Shown piece after piece: positions 36,318 through 45,376 of a DNA stretch of 64,000 nucleotides (positions are counted from its first letter, which is position 1; every line of letters starts with the position of its first letter). The translations under genes were made by a program, and so were the position numbers. The notes under the pieces are model-generated. The model ran no database searches, was not told the DNA's origin, and saw only the letters and a list, made by a program, of their open reading frames with translations. This DNA is from Terrabacter sp. Root85 (GTDB taxonomy: Bacteria > Actinomycetota > Actinomycetes > Actinomycetales > Dermatophilaceae): the NCBI RefSeq assembly GCF_001429185.1, contig NZ_LMIW01000008.1, positions 310,001 to 374,000 of the forward strand. The letters run 5' to 3'.

Positions 36318-36340
36318 GTGCTTTGCCCTGGCCATCTTCG
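36318..36340. other. attR site
   Basis: Element arm GTGCTTTGCC (36318-36327), crossover CT (36328-36329), then comM sequence GGCCATCTTCG. Confidence 0.8.
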
Positions 36341-37635
36341 TCGCGGTCGCCGCCGCGATGCGGCTGGTGCCACCCACGGTGGTGCGCGACCTCGTGCACA
36401 TCGGAGAGGTGGGTCTCGACGGGACGGTGCGACCCGTCCCCGGCGTGCTGCCCCTGGTCCGGGCGGCCGCGATGACCGGGGTGCGTCATGTCGTCGTCCC
36501 CGTCGCCAACGCCGGCGAGGCCCGTCTCGTCTCGGGCACCCGCGTCCACCCCGTGGCCGACGTGACCGAGCTCGTCCGGCGCTATGACGCGCTGGGCAAG
36601 GGCCGGGGCGTCGACGAGGTTCCGGTGCCGCTCGTCGTGCCGCCTCCTCCCGAGGCGGTGCGCGACCTCAGCGAGGTCGTCGGGCAGGCCGACGCGAAGC
36701 TCGCCCTCGAGATCGCGGCGGCCGGCGGTCACCACCTGCTGCTCGCCGGTCCACCCGGTGCAGGCAAGACGATGCTCGCCGAACGGCTGCCGGGACTGCT
36801 GCCGGCCCTCGACGAGGCCGAGTCGATGGAGGTCACGGCGATCCACTCCGTCCTGGGTGCCCTCGGCGCCGGTGAGGACGTGCGACTCATCTCGAGACCA
36901 CCGTTCGTCGCGCCGCACCACGGCGCGTCACAGGCCGCGGTCATCGGTGGCGGCAGCGGACACATCCGGCCCGGCGCCATCACCCAGGCCCACCGAGGAG
37001 TCTTGTTCCTCGACGAGACCCCCGAGTTCGACAAGGGGGTCCTGCAGTCGCTGCGCACGCCGCTCGAGCGCGGGTCCGTCTCCATCGCCCGCGCCCAGGA
37101 GACCGTGACGTTCCCGTCGCGCTTCCAGCTCGTCCTCGCCGCCAACCCGTGTCCGTGCGGCAACGGGTGGGGCAAGGGTCTCGACTGCACGTGCACGCCG
37201 CTCATGCGCCGCTCCTACTTCGGCAAGCTGAGCGGGCCGCTCCTCGACCGGGTCGACCTGCAGGTCCATGTCCAGCCTCCGGGCCTCTCGATGGCGGGGG
37301 CACCCGCGGGCGAGTCGACGACGTCGGTGGCCGCGCGGGTGGCGGGGGCGCGCGAGGCACAGGGTGAGCGCTGGTGCGAGGTGCTCGAACGCCGTCGCGG
37401 GGTCAACGCCGACGTCCCCGGCTCGGTCCTGCGCGGTCGGCCGTGGCGGCTCCCGACCTCGGCGACGACCACCCTCGACCGCGCCCTCGAGAGCGGCTCG
37501 CTCAGCCTCCGCGGCTATGACCGCACCCTGCGCTGCGCCTGGACCATCGCCGACGTCATGGGGCTGCAACGCCCCGGGCGCGAGGAGGTCGACCTCGCAC
37601 TGTCGCTGCGCCACCGGGCCGGGGTGGCCGCATGA
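36330..37635 (+). pseudogene. comM: comM, 3' fragment
   Basis: Codons 86 to 520 of ComM. After the rest of the N-terminal domain (VVRDLVHIGEVGLDGTVRPV) come the AAA+ core with Walker A GPPGAGKTMLAERLPG, Walker B VLFLDETPEF, the zinc-like NPCPCGNG...CTCTPL segment, and the arginine finger region SGPLLDRVDLQV. An internal ATG at 36358 could start a truncated 425-residue protein containing the intact ATPase core, but it would lack the N-terminal domain and there is no clear Shine-Dalgarno. ComM promotes branch migration during natural transformation. Confidence 0.93.
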
Positions 37636-37698
37636 ACGTGCGAGGCCGGCGCCGTTGGGCGGCTCACGGTCGCGTGGGCTCGATGGTGGGGGTGCGCC

Positions 37699-38805
37699 GT
37701 GGACGCTGACCGGTTCGCCCGAGCGGCGCTGTCGCGTCTCGCGGAGCCGTGCGACAAGGAGGTGCCCGGTCTCGTCGACGAGCTCGGAGCCGTCGAGACG
37801 TTCGAGCGCATCCGCGCCGGCCGGGGCACCTTGACCCGGTTCCGGGCCCGGCTGGCCACTCTCGACACCGAGCGCGACCTCGACATCGCCGCGAGGGTCG
37901 GCGCGCGGGTCGTCGTGCCCGGCGACGACGAGTGGCCGGAGCGGCTCGCGCAGATCCCCGTACCGCCCTACTGCCTCTGGGTCCGCGGGCCGCTCGACCT
38001 TGCCGAGACGGTGGAGCGCTCCGTCGCGATCGTCGGCTCCCGGACCGCCACCGGCTACGGCGAGCAGGTCGCCTCTGACATCGCAGCCGGCGTCGCGCGG
38101 AGGGGATGGAGCGTCGTGTCCGGCGCCGCGTTCGGCATCGACGGCAGTGCCCACCGCGGTGCCCTGGCCGTCGACGGAGCGACCATCGCCGTCCTGGCCG
38201 GAGGGGTCGAGCGGCCCTACCCCTCGGCGCATGCCACCCTCATCTCACGGATCGCCCGCGACGGACTCGTCGTGTCGGAGGTGGCCCCCGGGTCGGCGCC
38301 GATGAAGTCACGGTTCCTCGCCCGCAACCGGCTCATCGCCGGGATGACGCGCGGCACGATCGTCGTCGAGGCCGACCTGCGCTCCGGCTCGCGCAACACC
38401 GTCAAGCACGCGATCGAGGCCGGCCGCCACGTCGGCGCCGTGCCCGGTCCGACGACGTCGATGACGTCGGCCGGCTGTCACCAGGAGATCCGCGACGGCC
38501 GGGCGGTCCTCGTCACGAGTGCCGACGAGGTCATCGACCTCGTGGGCGACCTCGGCGACGACGCGTGCGAGCCGGCCCGCGGGCCGGTCCGGCCGGAGGA
38601 CGACCTGCCACCTCTCGATGCCTCGGTCCTCGAGGTCGTGCCCTTCCGTTCCGGCCTGACCCTCGACGCCGTCGTCCGCCAGGTCGCCCTCGCGCCGCTC
38701 ATGGTCCGGGCGGCGCTCGGACGCCTCGAGCGGAAGGGCCTCGTGACCGAGTCCGCCGGCACCTGGCGCAAACGCCCCCAGCCCCGCCAAGCCAAGCCCG
38801 ACTGA
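37699..38805 (+). CDS. dprA: DNA processing protein DprA
   Basis: 368 residues. Rossmann-like DprA fold with VAIVGSRTATGYGEQVASDI, VVSGAAFGIDGSAHRGAL, VLAGGVERPYPSAH, SRFLARNRLIAGM and the C-terminal winged helix (RAALGRLERKGLVTE). It loads RecA on incoming single strands. It normally follows comM directly; here a 63-nt gap separates them. GTG start. Confidence 0.95.
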   Translation: MDADRFARAALSRLAEPCDKEVPGLVDELGAVETFERIRAGRGTLTRFRARLATLDTERDLDIAARVGARVVVPGDDEWPERLAQIPVPPYCLWVRGPLDLAETVERSVAIVGSRTATGYGEQVASDIAAGVARRGWSVVSGAAFGIDGSAHRGALAVDGATIAVLAGGVERPYPSAHATLISRIARDGLVVSEVAPGSAPMKSRFLARNRLIAGMTRGTIVVEADLRSGSRNTVKHAIEAGRHVGAVPGPTTSMTSAGCHQEIRDGRAVLVTSADEVIDLVGDLGDDACEPARGPVRPEDDLPPLDASVLEVVPFRSGLTLDAVVRQVALAPLMVRAALGRLERKGLVTESAGTWRKRPQPRQAKPD

Positions 38806-38820
38806 GCGCCAGGTCCCCGT

Positions 38821-38853
38821 CGAGTGAGCGCGCAATCGCACTCGAGTGGCCGC
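38821..38853. repeat. Intergenic CTCGAG-containing repeat, copy A
   Basis: 33 bp that match, in inverted orientation, 31 of 33 positions of 40677-40709. It contains the palindrome CACTCGAGTG (38839-38848) and a GAGTGAGCGCGC segment. A further partial copy CCACTCGAG lies at 38902-38910. Confidence 0.8.
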
Positions 38854-38999
38854 TCCGCCACACGGGTCCCAAGGGGGTGAGTGACGGATGGGGTCACGCG
38901 GCCACTCGAGGACGGCGCGCCTCAGGCTCGAGCCCGGGACGTCGCTCCCGACGCGGTGCGGTACTTGCCTAACCACCGGCGCTTTGCGATGGTGCGGGA

Positions 39000-39938
39000 G
39001 TGACGGATGTGGTCAGGGCGGTGCCGGACGTGCTCGAGCAGCACTCCGAGCTGCTCCACGCATACGCCCGTCACCTCGGCGCCGAGCGGGGTCGCTCGGT
39101 CCACACCCGGCGTGCCTACCTCGGCGACGTCCGGCACCTGCTGACGTTCGCGGCGACGCGCGGGATCGACGAGATCGGTGACCTGCGCATCGGGGACCTG
39201 CGAGCGTGGCTGGGGGTCCAGGCCGACGCTGGCGCTGCCCGAGCGACGATCGCGCGCCGCGCTGCGTCCGCGCGCACCTTCCTCCGGTGGGCCGAACACA
39301 CCGGTCGCATCCCCACCGACCCGTCCCTGCGCCTCGTCGCACCCAAGCGGTACGCCACGCTCCCCGGCGTCCTTCGTCAGGGCGAGGCCAGCGAGATGCT
39401 CGACCTCGCCGCCACCCGAGCCGACGACGAGGATCCGATCCACGTGCGTGACCGCGCGGTGCTCGAGCTGTTGTACGCCAGCGGCATTCGGGTGGGGGAG
39501 CTCGCAGCGCTCGACATCGACGACCTCGACCTGGCGCAGGGCGTCGTGCGCGTCATGGGCAAGGGCGCCAAGGAGCGGATCGTGCCGTTCGGTGCCCCCG
39601 CAGCGCGTGCCATAGAGGCGTGGCTGGCGGTCAGGTCCAGGCTCGTCGGTGAGCACTCCGGACCTGCGCTCTTCCTCGGCCGCCGGGGCCGGCGCGTCGA
39701 CGCACGGCAGGTCCGATCCGCCGTGCACGAGCTGCTCTCGCACCTTCCCGATGCGCCGGACCTCGGTCCGCACGGTCTGCGTCACAGCGCCGCCACCCAC
39801 CTGCTGGAGGGCGGCGCGGACCTCCGGATGGTCCAGGAGATCCTCGGCCACGCGAGCCTCGCGACGACGCAGATCTACACGCACGTCTCCGTCGACCGGC
39901 TCCGCCGCAGCTACGAGCAGGCCCATCCTCGAGCGTGA
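39000..39938 (+). CDS. xerC: Tyrosine recombinase XerC
   Basis: 312 residues. N-terminal core-binding SAM-like domain, then the catalytic domain with Arg in [13 protein letters not shown], Lys in [24 protein letters not shown] (His-x-x-Arg), [13 protein letters not shown] (His and the nucleophile Tyr). Resolves chromosome dimers at dif with XerD. It is host-encoded and unrelated to the comM element. GTG start. Confidence 0.9.
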   Translation: MTDVVRAVPDVLEQHSELLHAYARHLGAERGRSVHTRRAYLGDVRHLLTFAATRGIDEIGDLRIGDLRAWLGVQADAGAARATIARRAASARTFLRWAEHTGRIPTDPSLRLVAPKRYATLPGVLRQGEASEMLDLAATRADDEDPIHVRDRAVLELLYASGIRVGELAALDIDDLDLAQGVVRVMGKGAKERIVPFGAPAARAIEAWLAVRSRLVGEHSGPALFLGRRGRRVDARQVRSAVHELLSHLPDAPDLGPHGLRHSAATHLLEGGADLRMVQEILGHASLATTQIYTHVSVDRLRRSYEQAHPRA

Positions 39939-39954
39939 CCGGGGCCGGTGGCTC

Positions 39955-40500
39955 CTACGTGAGCGGGAGCAGGACGACCGGCACCCGGCCGACGAACGAC
40001 AGCGGGTCGAGGTAGGTCTCGCCCCGGAGGACGCCCCAGTGCAGACAGGTGCGAGGGGCGCAGTGACCCGGGGTCGCCGTCAGGACGCCGACGGTGTCGC
40101 CGCGGCCCACCGCGGTGCCGACGGGTGCGGCCGCGGCGACCGGCTCGAAGGTGCTCCTCAGGCCGCTGTCGTGCGCGACGACGACGACGGCACGTCCGGC
40201 GATGACGCCGCTCCAGGAGACGCGCCCCGCGGCCTGAGCCCGGACGGACTGACTCACGGTGGCGGCGAGGTCGACGCCGCGGTGGCCGGGCAGCCACGGC
40301 TGGTCGGGCGGGTCGAAGCGCCGCACCACCTCGGGCTCGGGGTCGAGCGGCCAACCCCACCGAGCAGCCGAGGGGCTCGACGCGACCTGAGTGGCCGGCC
40401 GGGCTCCCGCCATGCCCACGGGGGCGAACGGCGCCGCACTCGCCCCGGACACAGACGCAACGGCAAGGACGGTGCTGAGCAGTGCTGACCCGATGGACAT
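39955..40500 (-). CDS. Secreted M23-family peptidase
   Basis: 181 residues. A signal peptide (residues about 1-28, SALLSTVLAVASVSGASA) is followed by the LytM fold: GHRGVDLAA (zinc His and Asp) and CLHWGVLRGETYLDPL. The usual HxH of M23 is Cys-Leu-His here, a variant I recall as common in actinobacterial members, so activity is uncertain. It stands between xerC and rpsB as in relatives. ATG at 40500 chosen because it opens the signal peptide. Confidence 0.8.
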   Translation of the reverse strand: MSIGSALLSTVLAVASVSGASAAPFAPVGMAGARPATQVASSPSAARWGWPLDPEPEVVRRFDPPDQPWLPGHRGVDLAATVSQSVRAQAAGRVSWSGVIAGRAVVVVAHDSGLRSTFEPVAAAAPVGTAVGRGDTVGVLTATPGHCAPRTCLHWGVLRGETYLDPLSFVGRVPVVLLPLT

Positions 40501-40622
40501 CCCGTCATGCTCGTCCTGCAACCGCGGCCGTGCGACGTGTCCTCGTCTGCCTGTGGATGACCAGCCCATTCGCCCGGTGGCTGTGGAAGGCCGTCACGTG
40601 ACGGCCAGGTGTGGCGTCGCGG

Positions 40623-40709
40623 CCACTCGAGTGGGGTAGGACCGGCCGCTGACTCCACTGGGTCAGGTGTGACGGCGGGGCCACTCGAGTGTGATTGCGC
40701 GCTCACTCG
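40623..40709. repeat. Intergenic CTCGAG-containing repeats, copies B
   Basis: The palindrome CCACTCGAGTGG occurs at 40623-40634 and as CCACTCGAGTG at 40681-40691. The second is followed by GATTGCGCGCTCACTCG and makes up the inverted match to 38821-38853. A further GCGCTCACTCG is repeated at 40721-40731. The stretch 40501-40752 has no gene. Confidence 0.75.
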
Positions 40710-40752
40710 TGTGGGACGGGGCGCTCACTCGACTGGGCGGGCGTTGGGGCGG

Positions 40753-41922
40753 TCAGGCGGTTCGGGTGCCGGCGGCGGCGAGGCGGCGGCTGGCCTCGAG
40801 CAGCACCTCGTCCTTTTTGCAGAAGGCGAACCGCACCAACGTGCGCGCCGCCTCCTGGTCGTCGTGGAAGACGGACACCGGCACCCCGACGACCCCGGCG
40901 AGGTCCGGCAGCCGGCGGGCGAACTGCAGCCCGTCGACCGCACCCAGCGGCGCGGCGTCCGCGATGACGAAGTACGTGCCCGACGGCCGGGCGACCTGCA
41001 GGCCCGACGCCTCGAGCGCCGAGCACAGCAGGTCGCGCTTGGCCTGGAGCGAGTCCCGCAGGCCGGCATACACCTCGTCGCCGAGCCCGAGGGCGAGGGC
41101 CACGGCCGGCTGGAACGGTCCGGACGCGACGTACGTGAGGAACTGCTTGACGGTGCGCGCCGCCGCGACCGCCTCGGCGGGACCCGAGAGCCAGCCGACC
41201 TTCCAGCCGGTGGCCGAGAACGTCTTGCCGCCCGAGCTGATCGTGATGGTGCGGTCGGCCATGCCCGGCAGGGTCGCCATCGGCACGTGCTCGGCGTCGT
41301 CGAAGACGAGGTGCTCGTAGACCTCGTCGGTGACGACCCAGGCGTCGTGCTCGCGCGCGAGCGACGCGATGAGATCGAGCTCGGCCCGCGTGAAGACCTT
41401 GCCGGTCGGGTTGTGCGGCGTGTTGAGCAGCACGAGACGGGTCCGCGAGGAGAAGGCTGCCCGCAGCGACACCTCGTCGACCGCGAAGTCGGGGAAGCGG
41501 AGCACCGACGTGCGGCGGGTCGCTCCCGCGAGAGCGATCGTGGCGGCATACGAGTCGTAGTAGGGCTCGAAGGTGACGACCTCGTCGCCTGGCTCGCAGA
41601 GGGCGAGGACGACCGACGCGATCGCCTCGGTCGCACCGGCAGTGACGAGCACCTGCGACGCGGGGTCGAGCGAGATCCCGTAGAAGCGCTGCTGGTGCGC
41701 GGCGACGGCCTCGAGCAGCTCCGGGACCCCCGGCCCCGGCGGGTACTGGTTGCGGCCGCCGTCGATCGCGGCCTTGGCCGCCTCGAGCATCTCGTGGGGC
41801 CCGTCCGTGTCGGGGAAGCCCTGCCCGAGGTTGATGGCGCCGGTCCGGGTCGCGAGCGCCGACATCTCGGCGAAGATCGTCGTCCCGAAGGGCTGCATGC
41901 GCGAGATCAGCGGCGAGCTCAT
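40753..41922 (-). CDS. PLP-dependent aminotransferase (class I/II, DapC-like)
   Basis: 389 residues of fold-type I. INLGQGFPDTDGP at the start, LNTPHNPTGKVFTRAEL, VTDEVYEHLVFD, and the PLP lysine in SSGGKTFSATGWKVGW, then RPSGTYFVIAD. The actinobacterial relatives are annotated as N-succinyldiaminopimelate or kynurenine-type aminotransferases; which substrate applies cannot be decided here. ATG at 41922. Confidence 0.88.
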   Translation of the reverse strand: MSSPLISRMQPFGTTIFAEMSALATRTGAINLGQGFPDTDGPHEMLEAAKAAIDGGRNQYPPGPGVPELLEAVAAHQQRFYGISLDPASQVLVTAGATEAIASVVLALCEPGDEVVTFEPYYDSYAATIALAGATRRTSVLRFPDFAVDEVSLRAAFSSRTRLVLLNTPHNPTGKVFTRAELDLIASLAREHDAWVVTDEVYEHLVFDDAEHVPMATLPGMADRTITISSGGKTFSATGWKVGWLSGPAEAVAAARTVKQFLTYVASGPFQPAVALALGLGDEVYAGLRDSLQAKRDLLCSALEASGLQVARPSGTYFVIADAAPLGAVDGLQFARRLPDLAGVVGVPVSVFHDDQEAARTLVRFAFCKKDEVLLEASRRLAAAGTRTA

Positions 41923-41960
41923 GGCTCGAGCGTAGCCACGACCGACCCGAGGACGGGGGA

Positions 41961-41991
41961 GAGCCCCCGCCTGGGCACCGGGCGGGGGCTC
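41961..41991 (-). terminator. Hairpin terminator
   Basis: GAGCCCCCGCC (41961-41971) pairs perfectly with GGCGGGGGCTC (41981-41991), 9-nt loop. It lies downstream of the large membrane protein gene and upstream of the aminotransferase, both on the minus strand. Confidence 0.7.
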
Positions 41992-42036
41992 TGCGCCCTG
42001 CGGCGGCTGTGGAGGGGTCCTTTGCCGCGGACGTGA

Positions 42037-42079
42037 GTGGAGATCCCACCCGGTCAGGGGGTCCGTGTGGGATCTCCAC
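42037..42079. terminator. 13-bp inverted repeat
   Basis: GTGGAGATCCCAC (42037-42049) and GTGGGATCTCCAC (42067-42079) are perfectly complementary around a 17-nt loop. It is in the same gap as the hairpin at 41961, so a tandem terminator or a regulatory dyad. Confidence 0.55.
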
Positions 42080-42165
42080 CCCCACCATCGCGGTCGGGCC
42101 GAGAGTGTTACGCGCCGTCCACGAGTCGGCTCGGCAGACCCCAGGGCGTATGCCGTCCGGCCGGC

Positions 42166-44091
42166 TCAGGAGGCCGCCGCGGCGCCCAGCCCGCACCCGG
42201 TGACGCGGTAGAGCGTGTAGTCGCCGTCGGTCTGCACGGGCTCGACGCCGTCCACGTTTGCGAGGTCCTTGAGCCCGGACGAGCGCTCCGGGCGGTCGAG
42301 CCAGTAGACGTGCGTCGAGTCGATGGCCCAGCGGATGTCGTGGCGCGCCATGGCGGCGCAGACGTCCGGCCGATTCGCCATGTCGTCGAAGCCGGTGCCG
42401 ATGACGATCTCGTCGCCGGTCGTGGGGATCGGGATCGAGCGGTAGAGGGTGTTGGTGCCGAAGAGCGGCCACATGAGCGGCGAGCCGTTCTCGGGGCGCC
42501 CGACGACGCCCTGGCCGGGCGGGATGAGGGCGTTGAGCCGGCGCAGCGAGTCCTGCGCCTCGAACGACAGGATGACCTTCTTCGGGTCGTCCGGCTGGAA
42601 GAAGCCGGTGAGCATCCGTTCGCGGGTGGCGCCGTTGAGCCCGAGCGTGAGGACCGGGATGACGAGCACCGCGACGAGCCCGACGACGACGGGCCGCGAC
42701 CCGAGGCCGGGCACCTTGCGCAGCAGCTCGCGCAGGGCCGGGGCGGCCGCGGCGACGAGGACGACGCCGGGGACGGCGGCGAGCGAGGCGAGCCGGACCT
42801 TGTCGTTGTACCAGTAGCCCGTGATGAGGGAGGTCCACGACATCGTCGACGACGCGGCCATGACGTAGAGGACGACGACGGCTCCCCACATGGCCACGAC
42901 CGGCAGGGCGGCCCTGGCGCGCAGCGCGATCCAGCCGATCCCGAGGGCGATGAGCAGGACGAGGCCCCAGAGCACGTCGGGGATCTGCAGCCGGCCGCCG
43001 ACGACCTCGACGAGGGCGGTCCAGGCCGAGACCCGGTCCTTCCACTCGTAGGACTGGGTCGAGGCCAGCTGGGCCGACACGACGGGAGCCGCCACGAGCC
43101 CGGCCACACCGACGACGGCGACGATCGCGAGGTCGCGCGCGACGACCCACCACGAGACGTGGTGCAGCAGTCCGGCCCGCACCCTCGCGGTGACGAACCA
43201 GACGAGCGCGAAGAGCACGAGGGCCACGAGCGCGTTGGGCTGGATCAGGGCGAGGCCCGGCAGGGCGGCGCCGAAGGCGAGCCACTGCCCGATGCGCCCG
43301 GACCGCGCGGCCTGGAGCATGAGGGCGAGCGCGCCGGGGGTCAGCGCGGTCGCCATGAGGTTGGGCCAGAGGACGCCCCAGCCGAGGAGGATCGTCGGGA
43401 AGGCGATGAAGGCTGCGGAGGCGAACCCGGCGGCATACGTCACGAGGCGGGAGGTGCCGAGCGCGTGGCGCACGAGGGCCACGCAGCCGACCGGCCACAC
43501 GAGGGCCGCCAGCACGATCGTCGCGACGTTGGTGCCGGGCAGCACGTCGGCGACCCCGGGCAGGAGGCTGGTCGCGATCCAGGAGTGGAAGCCGTTGGGG
43601 TAGAAGGTCGGGTTGGCGATCGAGAAGTTGCCGGTCTCGAGGAAGGTCTTGATGCGCCCGAGGTGGTAGACGGCGTCGGGGGAGTCGACGAGCTCGTCGG
43701 GTCGCCCGATCGCCGGGAGGATCGTGGCGAGCGCGAGGACGGCACCGATGGCGATGGCGACGACCGCGTCGGGCCGCGGCCGGCCGAGGAGACGGCGGGC
43801 CGCGCCGAGCTCCGGGTCCTGGCGCCCGAAGAGCCGCATCCCGAGCCAGGCGACGGCCACGGCGACCGCCGTGACGACGACGAGCGGCAGCAGCCCCCAG
43901 CGCACCCCGACCCGCTGCGCGAGCGTCGCGCAGACGGCGATGATGCCGACGGAGACCGCCGGGGAGACGGCCAGAGCCTCGAGGCCCCGCGCGCCCAAGG
44001 CGCGCACGACGAGCCAGCCGGGCAGGAAGAGCACCAGCGAGAGGACGACGAAGGCCGGGATCGTCTCCACCCAGTGCGCCATGCGGGACAT
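42166..44091 (-). CDS. Large polytopic membrane protein (DUF6541/GT-C-like)
   Basis: 641 residues with about 12 membrane segments in the first 450 residues (FVVLSLVLFLPGWLVVRALG at the start, ILPAIGRPDELVDSPDAVYH in the first large loop), followed by an extracytoplasmic C-terminal part (GDEIVIGTGFDDMANRPDVC). The early loop with Asp residues and the layout resemble GT-C glycosyltransferase-like proteins of the DUF6541 type, implying cell-envelope glycan work; I am not certain of the family. ATG at 44091 or 44082. Confidence 0.65.
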   Translation of the reverse strand: MSRMAHWVETIPAFVVLSLVLFLPGWLVVRALGARGLEALAVSPAVSVGIIAVCATLAQRVGVRWGLLPLVVVTAVAVAVAWLGMRLFGRQDPELGAARRLLGRPRPDAVVAIAIGAVLALATILPAIGRPDELVDSPDAVYHLGRIKTFLETGNFSIANPTFYPNGFHSWIATSLLPGVADVLPGTNVATIVLAALVWPVGCVALVRHALGTSRLVTYAAGFASAAFIAFPTILLGWGVLWPNLMATALTPGALALMLQAARSGRIGQWLAFGAALPGLALIQPNALVALVLFALVWFVTARVRAGLLHHVSWWVVARDLAIVAVVGVAGLVAAPVVSAQLASTQSYEWKDRVSAWTALVEVVGGRLQIPDVLWGLVLLIALGIGWIALRARAALPVVAMWGAVVVLYVMAASSTMSWTSLITGYWYNDKVRLASLAAVPGVVLVAAAAPALRELLRKVPGLGSRPVVVGLVAVLVIPVLTLGLNGATRERMLTGFFQPDDPKKVILSFEAQDSLRRLNALIPPGQGVVGRPENGSPLMWPLFGTNTLYRSIPIPTTGDEIVIGTGFDDMANRPDVCAAMARHDIRWAIDSTHVYWLDRPERSSGLKDLANVDGVEPVQTDGDYTLYRVTGCGLGAAAAS

Positions 44092-44134
44092 TCTGTCGGG
44101 TCGCCACGATTTCTCCACAACCCGGGTCAGGACG

Positions 44135-44209
44135 TACGATGGTCGGCGGTCCCGTGTGCTCGTCGCACGGACCGTAATTCGCGCGTCTTCTGCCGGTCCG
44201 CCGGACCGG
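44135..44209 (+). promoter_or_regulatory. rpsB promoter and leader hairpin
   Basis: TACGAT (44135-44140) is a plausible -10 with a poor -35. The leader, about 220 nt, contains the perfect hairpin CCGGTCC-GCC-GGACCGG (44193-44209). A long structured rpsB leader would suit feedback by S2, but this is inference. Confidence 0.35.
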
Positions 44210-44367
44210 GTCACACCACGGCAGTCCCCACCGTTCGCGGCGGGGCGGGGTGCGTCAGGCGCCAGGAGTGAGGTCGTATGCCGCCCGCCGGGCCACGTCT
44301 GTGACGTGACCGCCGGGCGTCGGCGCCCACGCACAACTGACAACATCGAACCAAGGGAGAACACGGC

Positions 44368-45312
44368 ATGGCCGTCGTCACCATGCGCCAGCTCCTCGAG
44401 AGCGGCGTCCACTTCGGGCACCAGACCCGTCGCTGGAACCCCAAGATGAAGCGCTTCATCATGACCGAGCGCAACGGCATCTACATCATCGACCTGCAGC
44501 AGTCGCTGACGTACATCAACAACGCGTACGACTTCGTCAAGGAGACGGTCGCCCACGGTGGCACCATCCTCTTCGTCGGCACGAAGAAGCAGGCCCAGGA
44601 GCCCATCGCCGAGCAGGCGACGCGCGTCGGCATGCCGTACGTCAACCACCGCTGGCTCGGTGGCATGCTCACCAACTTCCAGACGATCTCCAAGCGCCTC
44701 ACGCGCCTCAAGGAGCTCGAGGAGCTGAACTTCGACGACGTGGCCGGCTCGGGCTACACGAAGAAGGAGCTGCTCATCCTCAAGCGCGAGATGATCAAGC
44801 TCGAGCGCACCCTGGGCGGCATCCGCACCATGGCCAAGGTCCCCTCGGCCGTGTGGATCGTCGACACCAAGAAGGAGCACCTCGCCGTCGACGAGGCGCG
44901 CAAGCTCGGCCTCCCGGTCATCGCGATCCTCGACACGAACTGCGACCCCGACGAGGTCGACTACAAGATCCCCGGCAACGATGACGCGATCCGCTCCGTC
45001 ACGCTGCTGACGCGGGTCATCGCCGACGCCGTCGCCGACGGTCTCGTCCAGCGCTCGTCCGGCAAGTCCGGTGGCGACGCGCAGGCCGAGGAGCCGCTGG
45101 CCGAGTGGGAGCGCGAGCTCTACGCCGACGCCGCTGCCGGCACGGAGACCACCGAGGCCCCCGCCGCCGAGGCGACCGAGGCTCCGGCCGCTGACGCCAC
45201 GGAGGCTCCGGCCGCTGAGGCTCCGGCTGCTGAGGCTCCGGCTGCTGAGGCTCCGGCCGCTGAGGCCAGCGAGGCCCCCGCCGAGGCGACGGCCGGTGCC
45301 GAGAAGGCCTGA
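44368..45312 (+). CDS. rpsB: 30S ribosomal protein S2
   Basis: 314 residues. Residues 1-235 are S2 ([71 protein letters not shown]). The last 60 residues are an added tail of repeated EAPAA units. ATG after AAGGGAG. Paired with tsf. Confidence 0.97.
   Translation: MAVVTMRQLLESGVHFGHQTRRWNPKMKRFIMTERNGIYIIDLQQSLTYINNAYDFVKETVAHGGTILFVGTKKQAQEPIAEQATRVGMPYVNHRWLGGMLTNFQTISKRLTRLKELEELNFDDVAGSGYTKKELLILKREMIKLERTLGGIRTMAKVPSAVWIVDTKKEHLAVDEARKLGLPVIAILDTNCDPDEVDYKIPGNDDAIRSVTLLTRVIADAVADGLVQRSSGKSGGDAQAEEPLAEWERELYADAAAGTETTEAPAAEATEAPAADATEAPAAEAPAAEAPAAEAPAAEASEAPAEATAGAEKA
45181..45267 (+). repeat. In-frame repeats coding the S2 tail
   Basis: Near-identical 15-nt units of the type GCTGAGGCTCCGGCT encode repeated AEAPA; the closest copies are at 45216-45260. 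Prone to slippage in multiples of five residues. Confidence 0.7.
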
Positions 45313-45376
45313 CGGTCTTCCGCACCAGCCGCACCACACGAGTCAATCTCCACTGACGAAAAGAGCGATACAGAGC

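Larger units (their letters stand above)
28731..36329. mobile_element. 7.6-kb serine-integrase element inserted in comM
   Basis: Bounded by the break in comM. A large serine recombinase begins 24 bp inside the right end. The flanks share the dinucleotide CT (28729-28730 and 36328-36329); fusing them there restores comM in frame. The excised circle would place GTGCTTTGCC and CGGAAAGCAC on either side of CT, outer seven bases perfectly inverted. The region is visibly less GC-rich than the chromosome near its left end. It encodes an integrase, HTH protein, RepA-like ATPase, zinc-finger proteins and unknowns; no virion or conjugation genes are recognisable, so satellite, cryptic or mobilizable island are all possible. 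Confidence 0.93.

Noticed and set aside
36358-37635. A separate intact gene beginning at ATG 36358
   Set aside because: The frame starts earlier and is the continuation of comM; it lacks the N-terminal domain and has no ribosome-binding site.
37633-37710. 25-codon frame between comM and dprA
   Set aside because: Arg/Gly-rich, no ribosome-binding site and no hydrophobic or domain feature.
39000-39938. Integrase of the comM element
   Set aside because: It lies outside the element boundaries and matches host XerC in sequence and neighbourhood.
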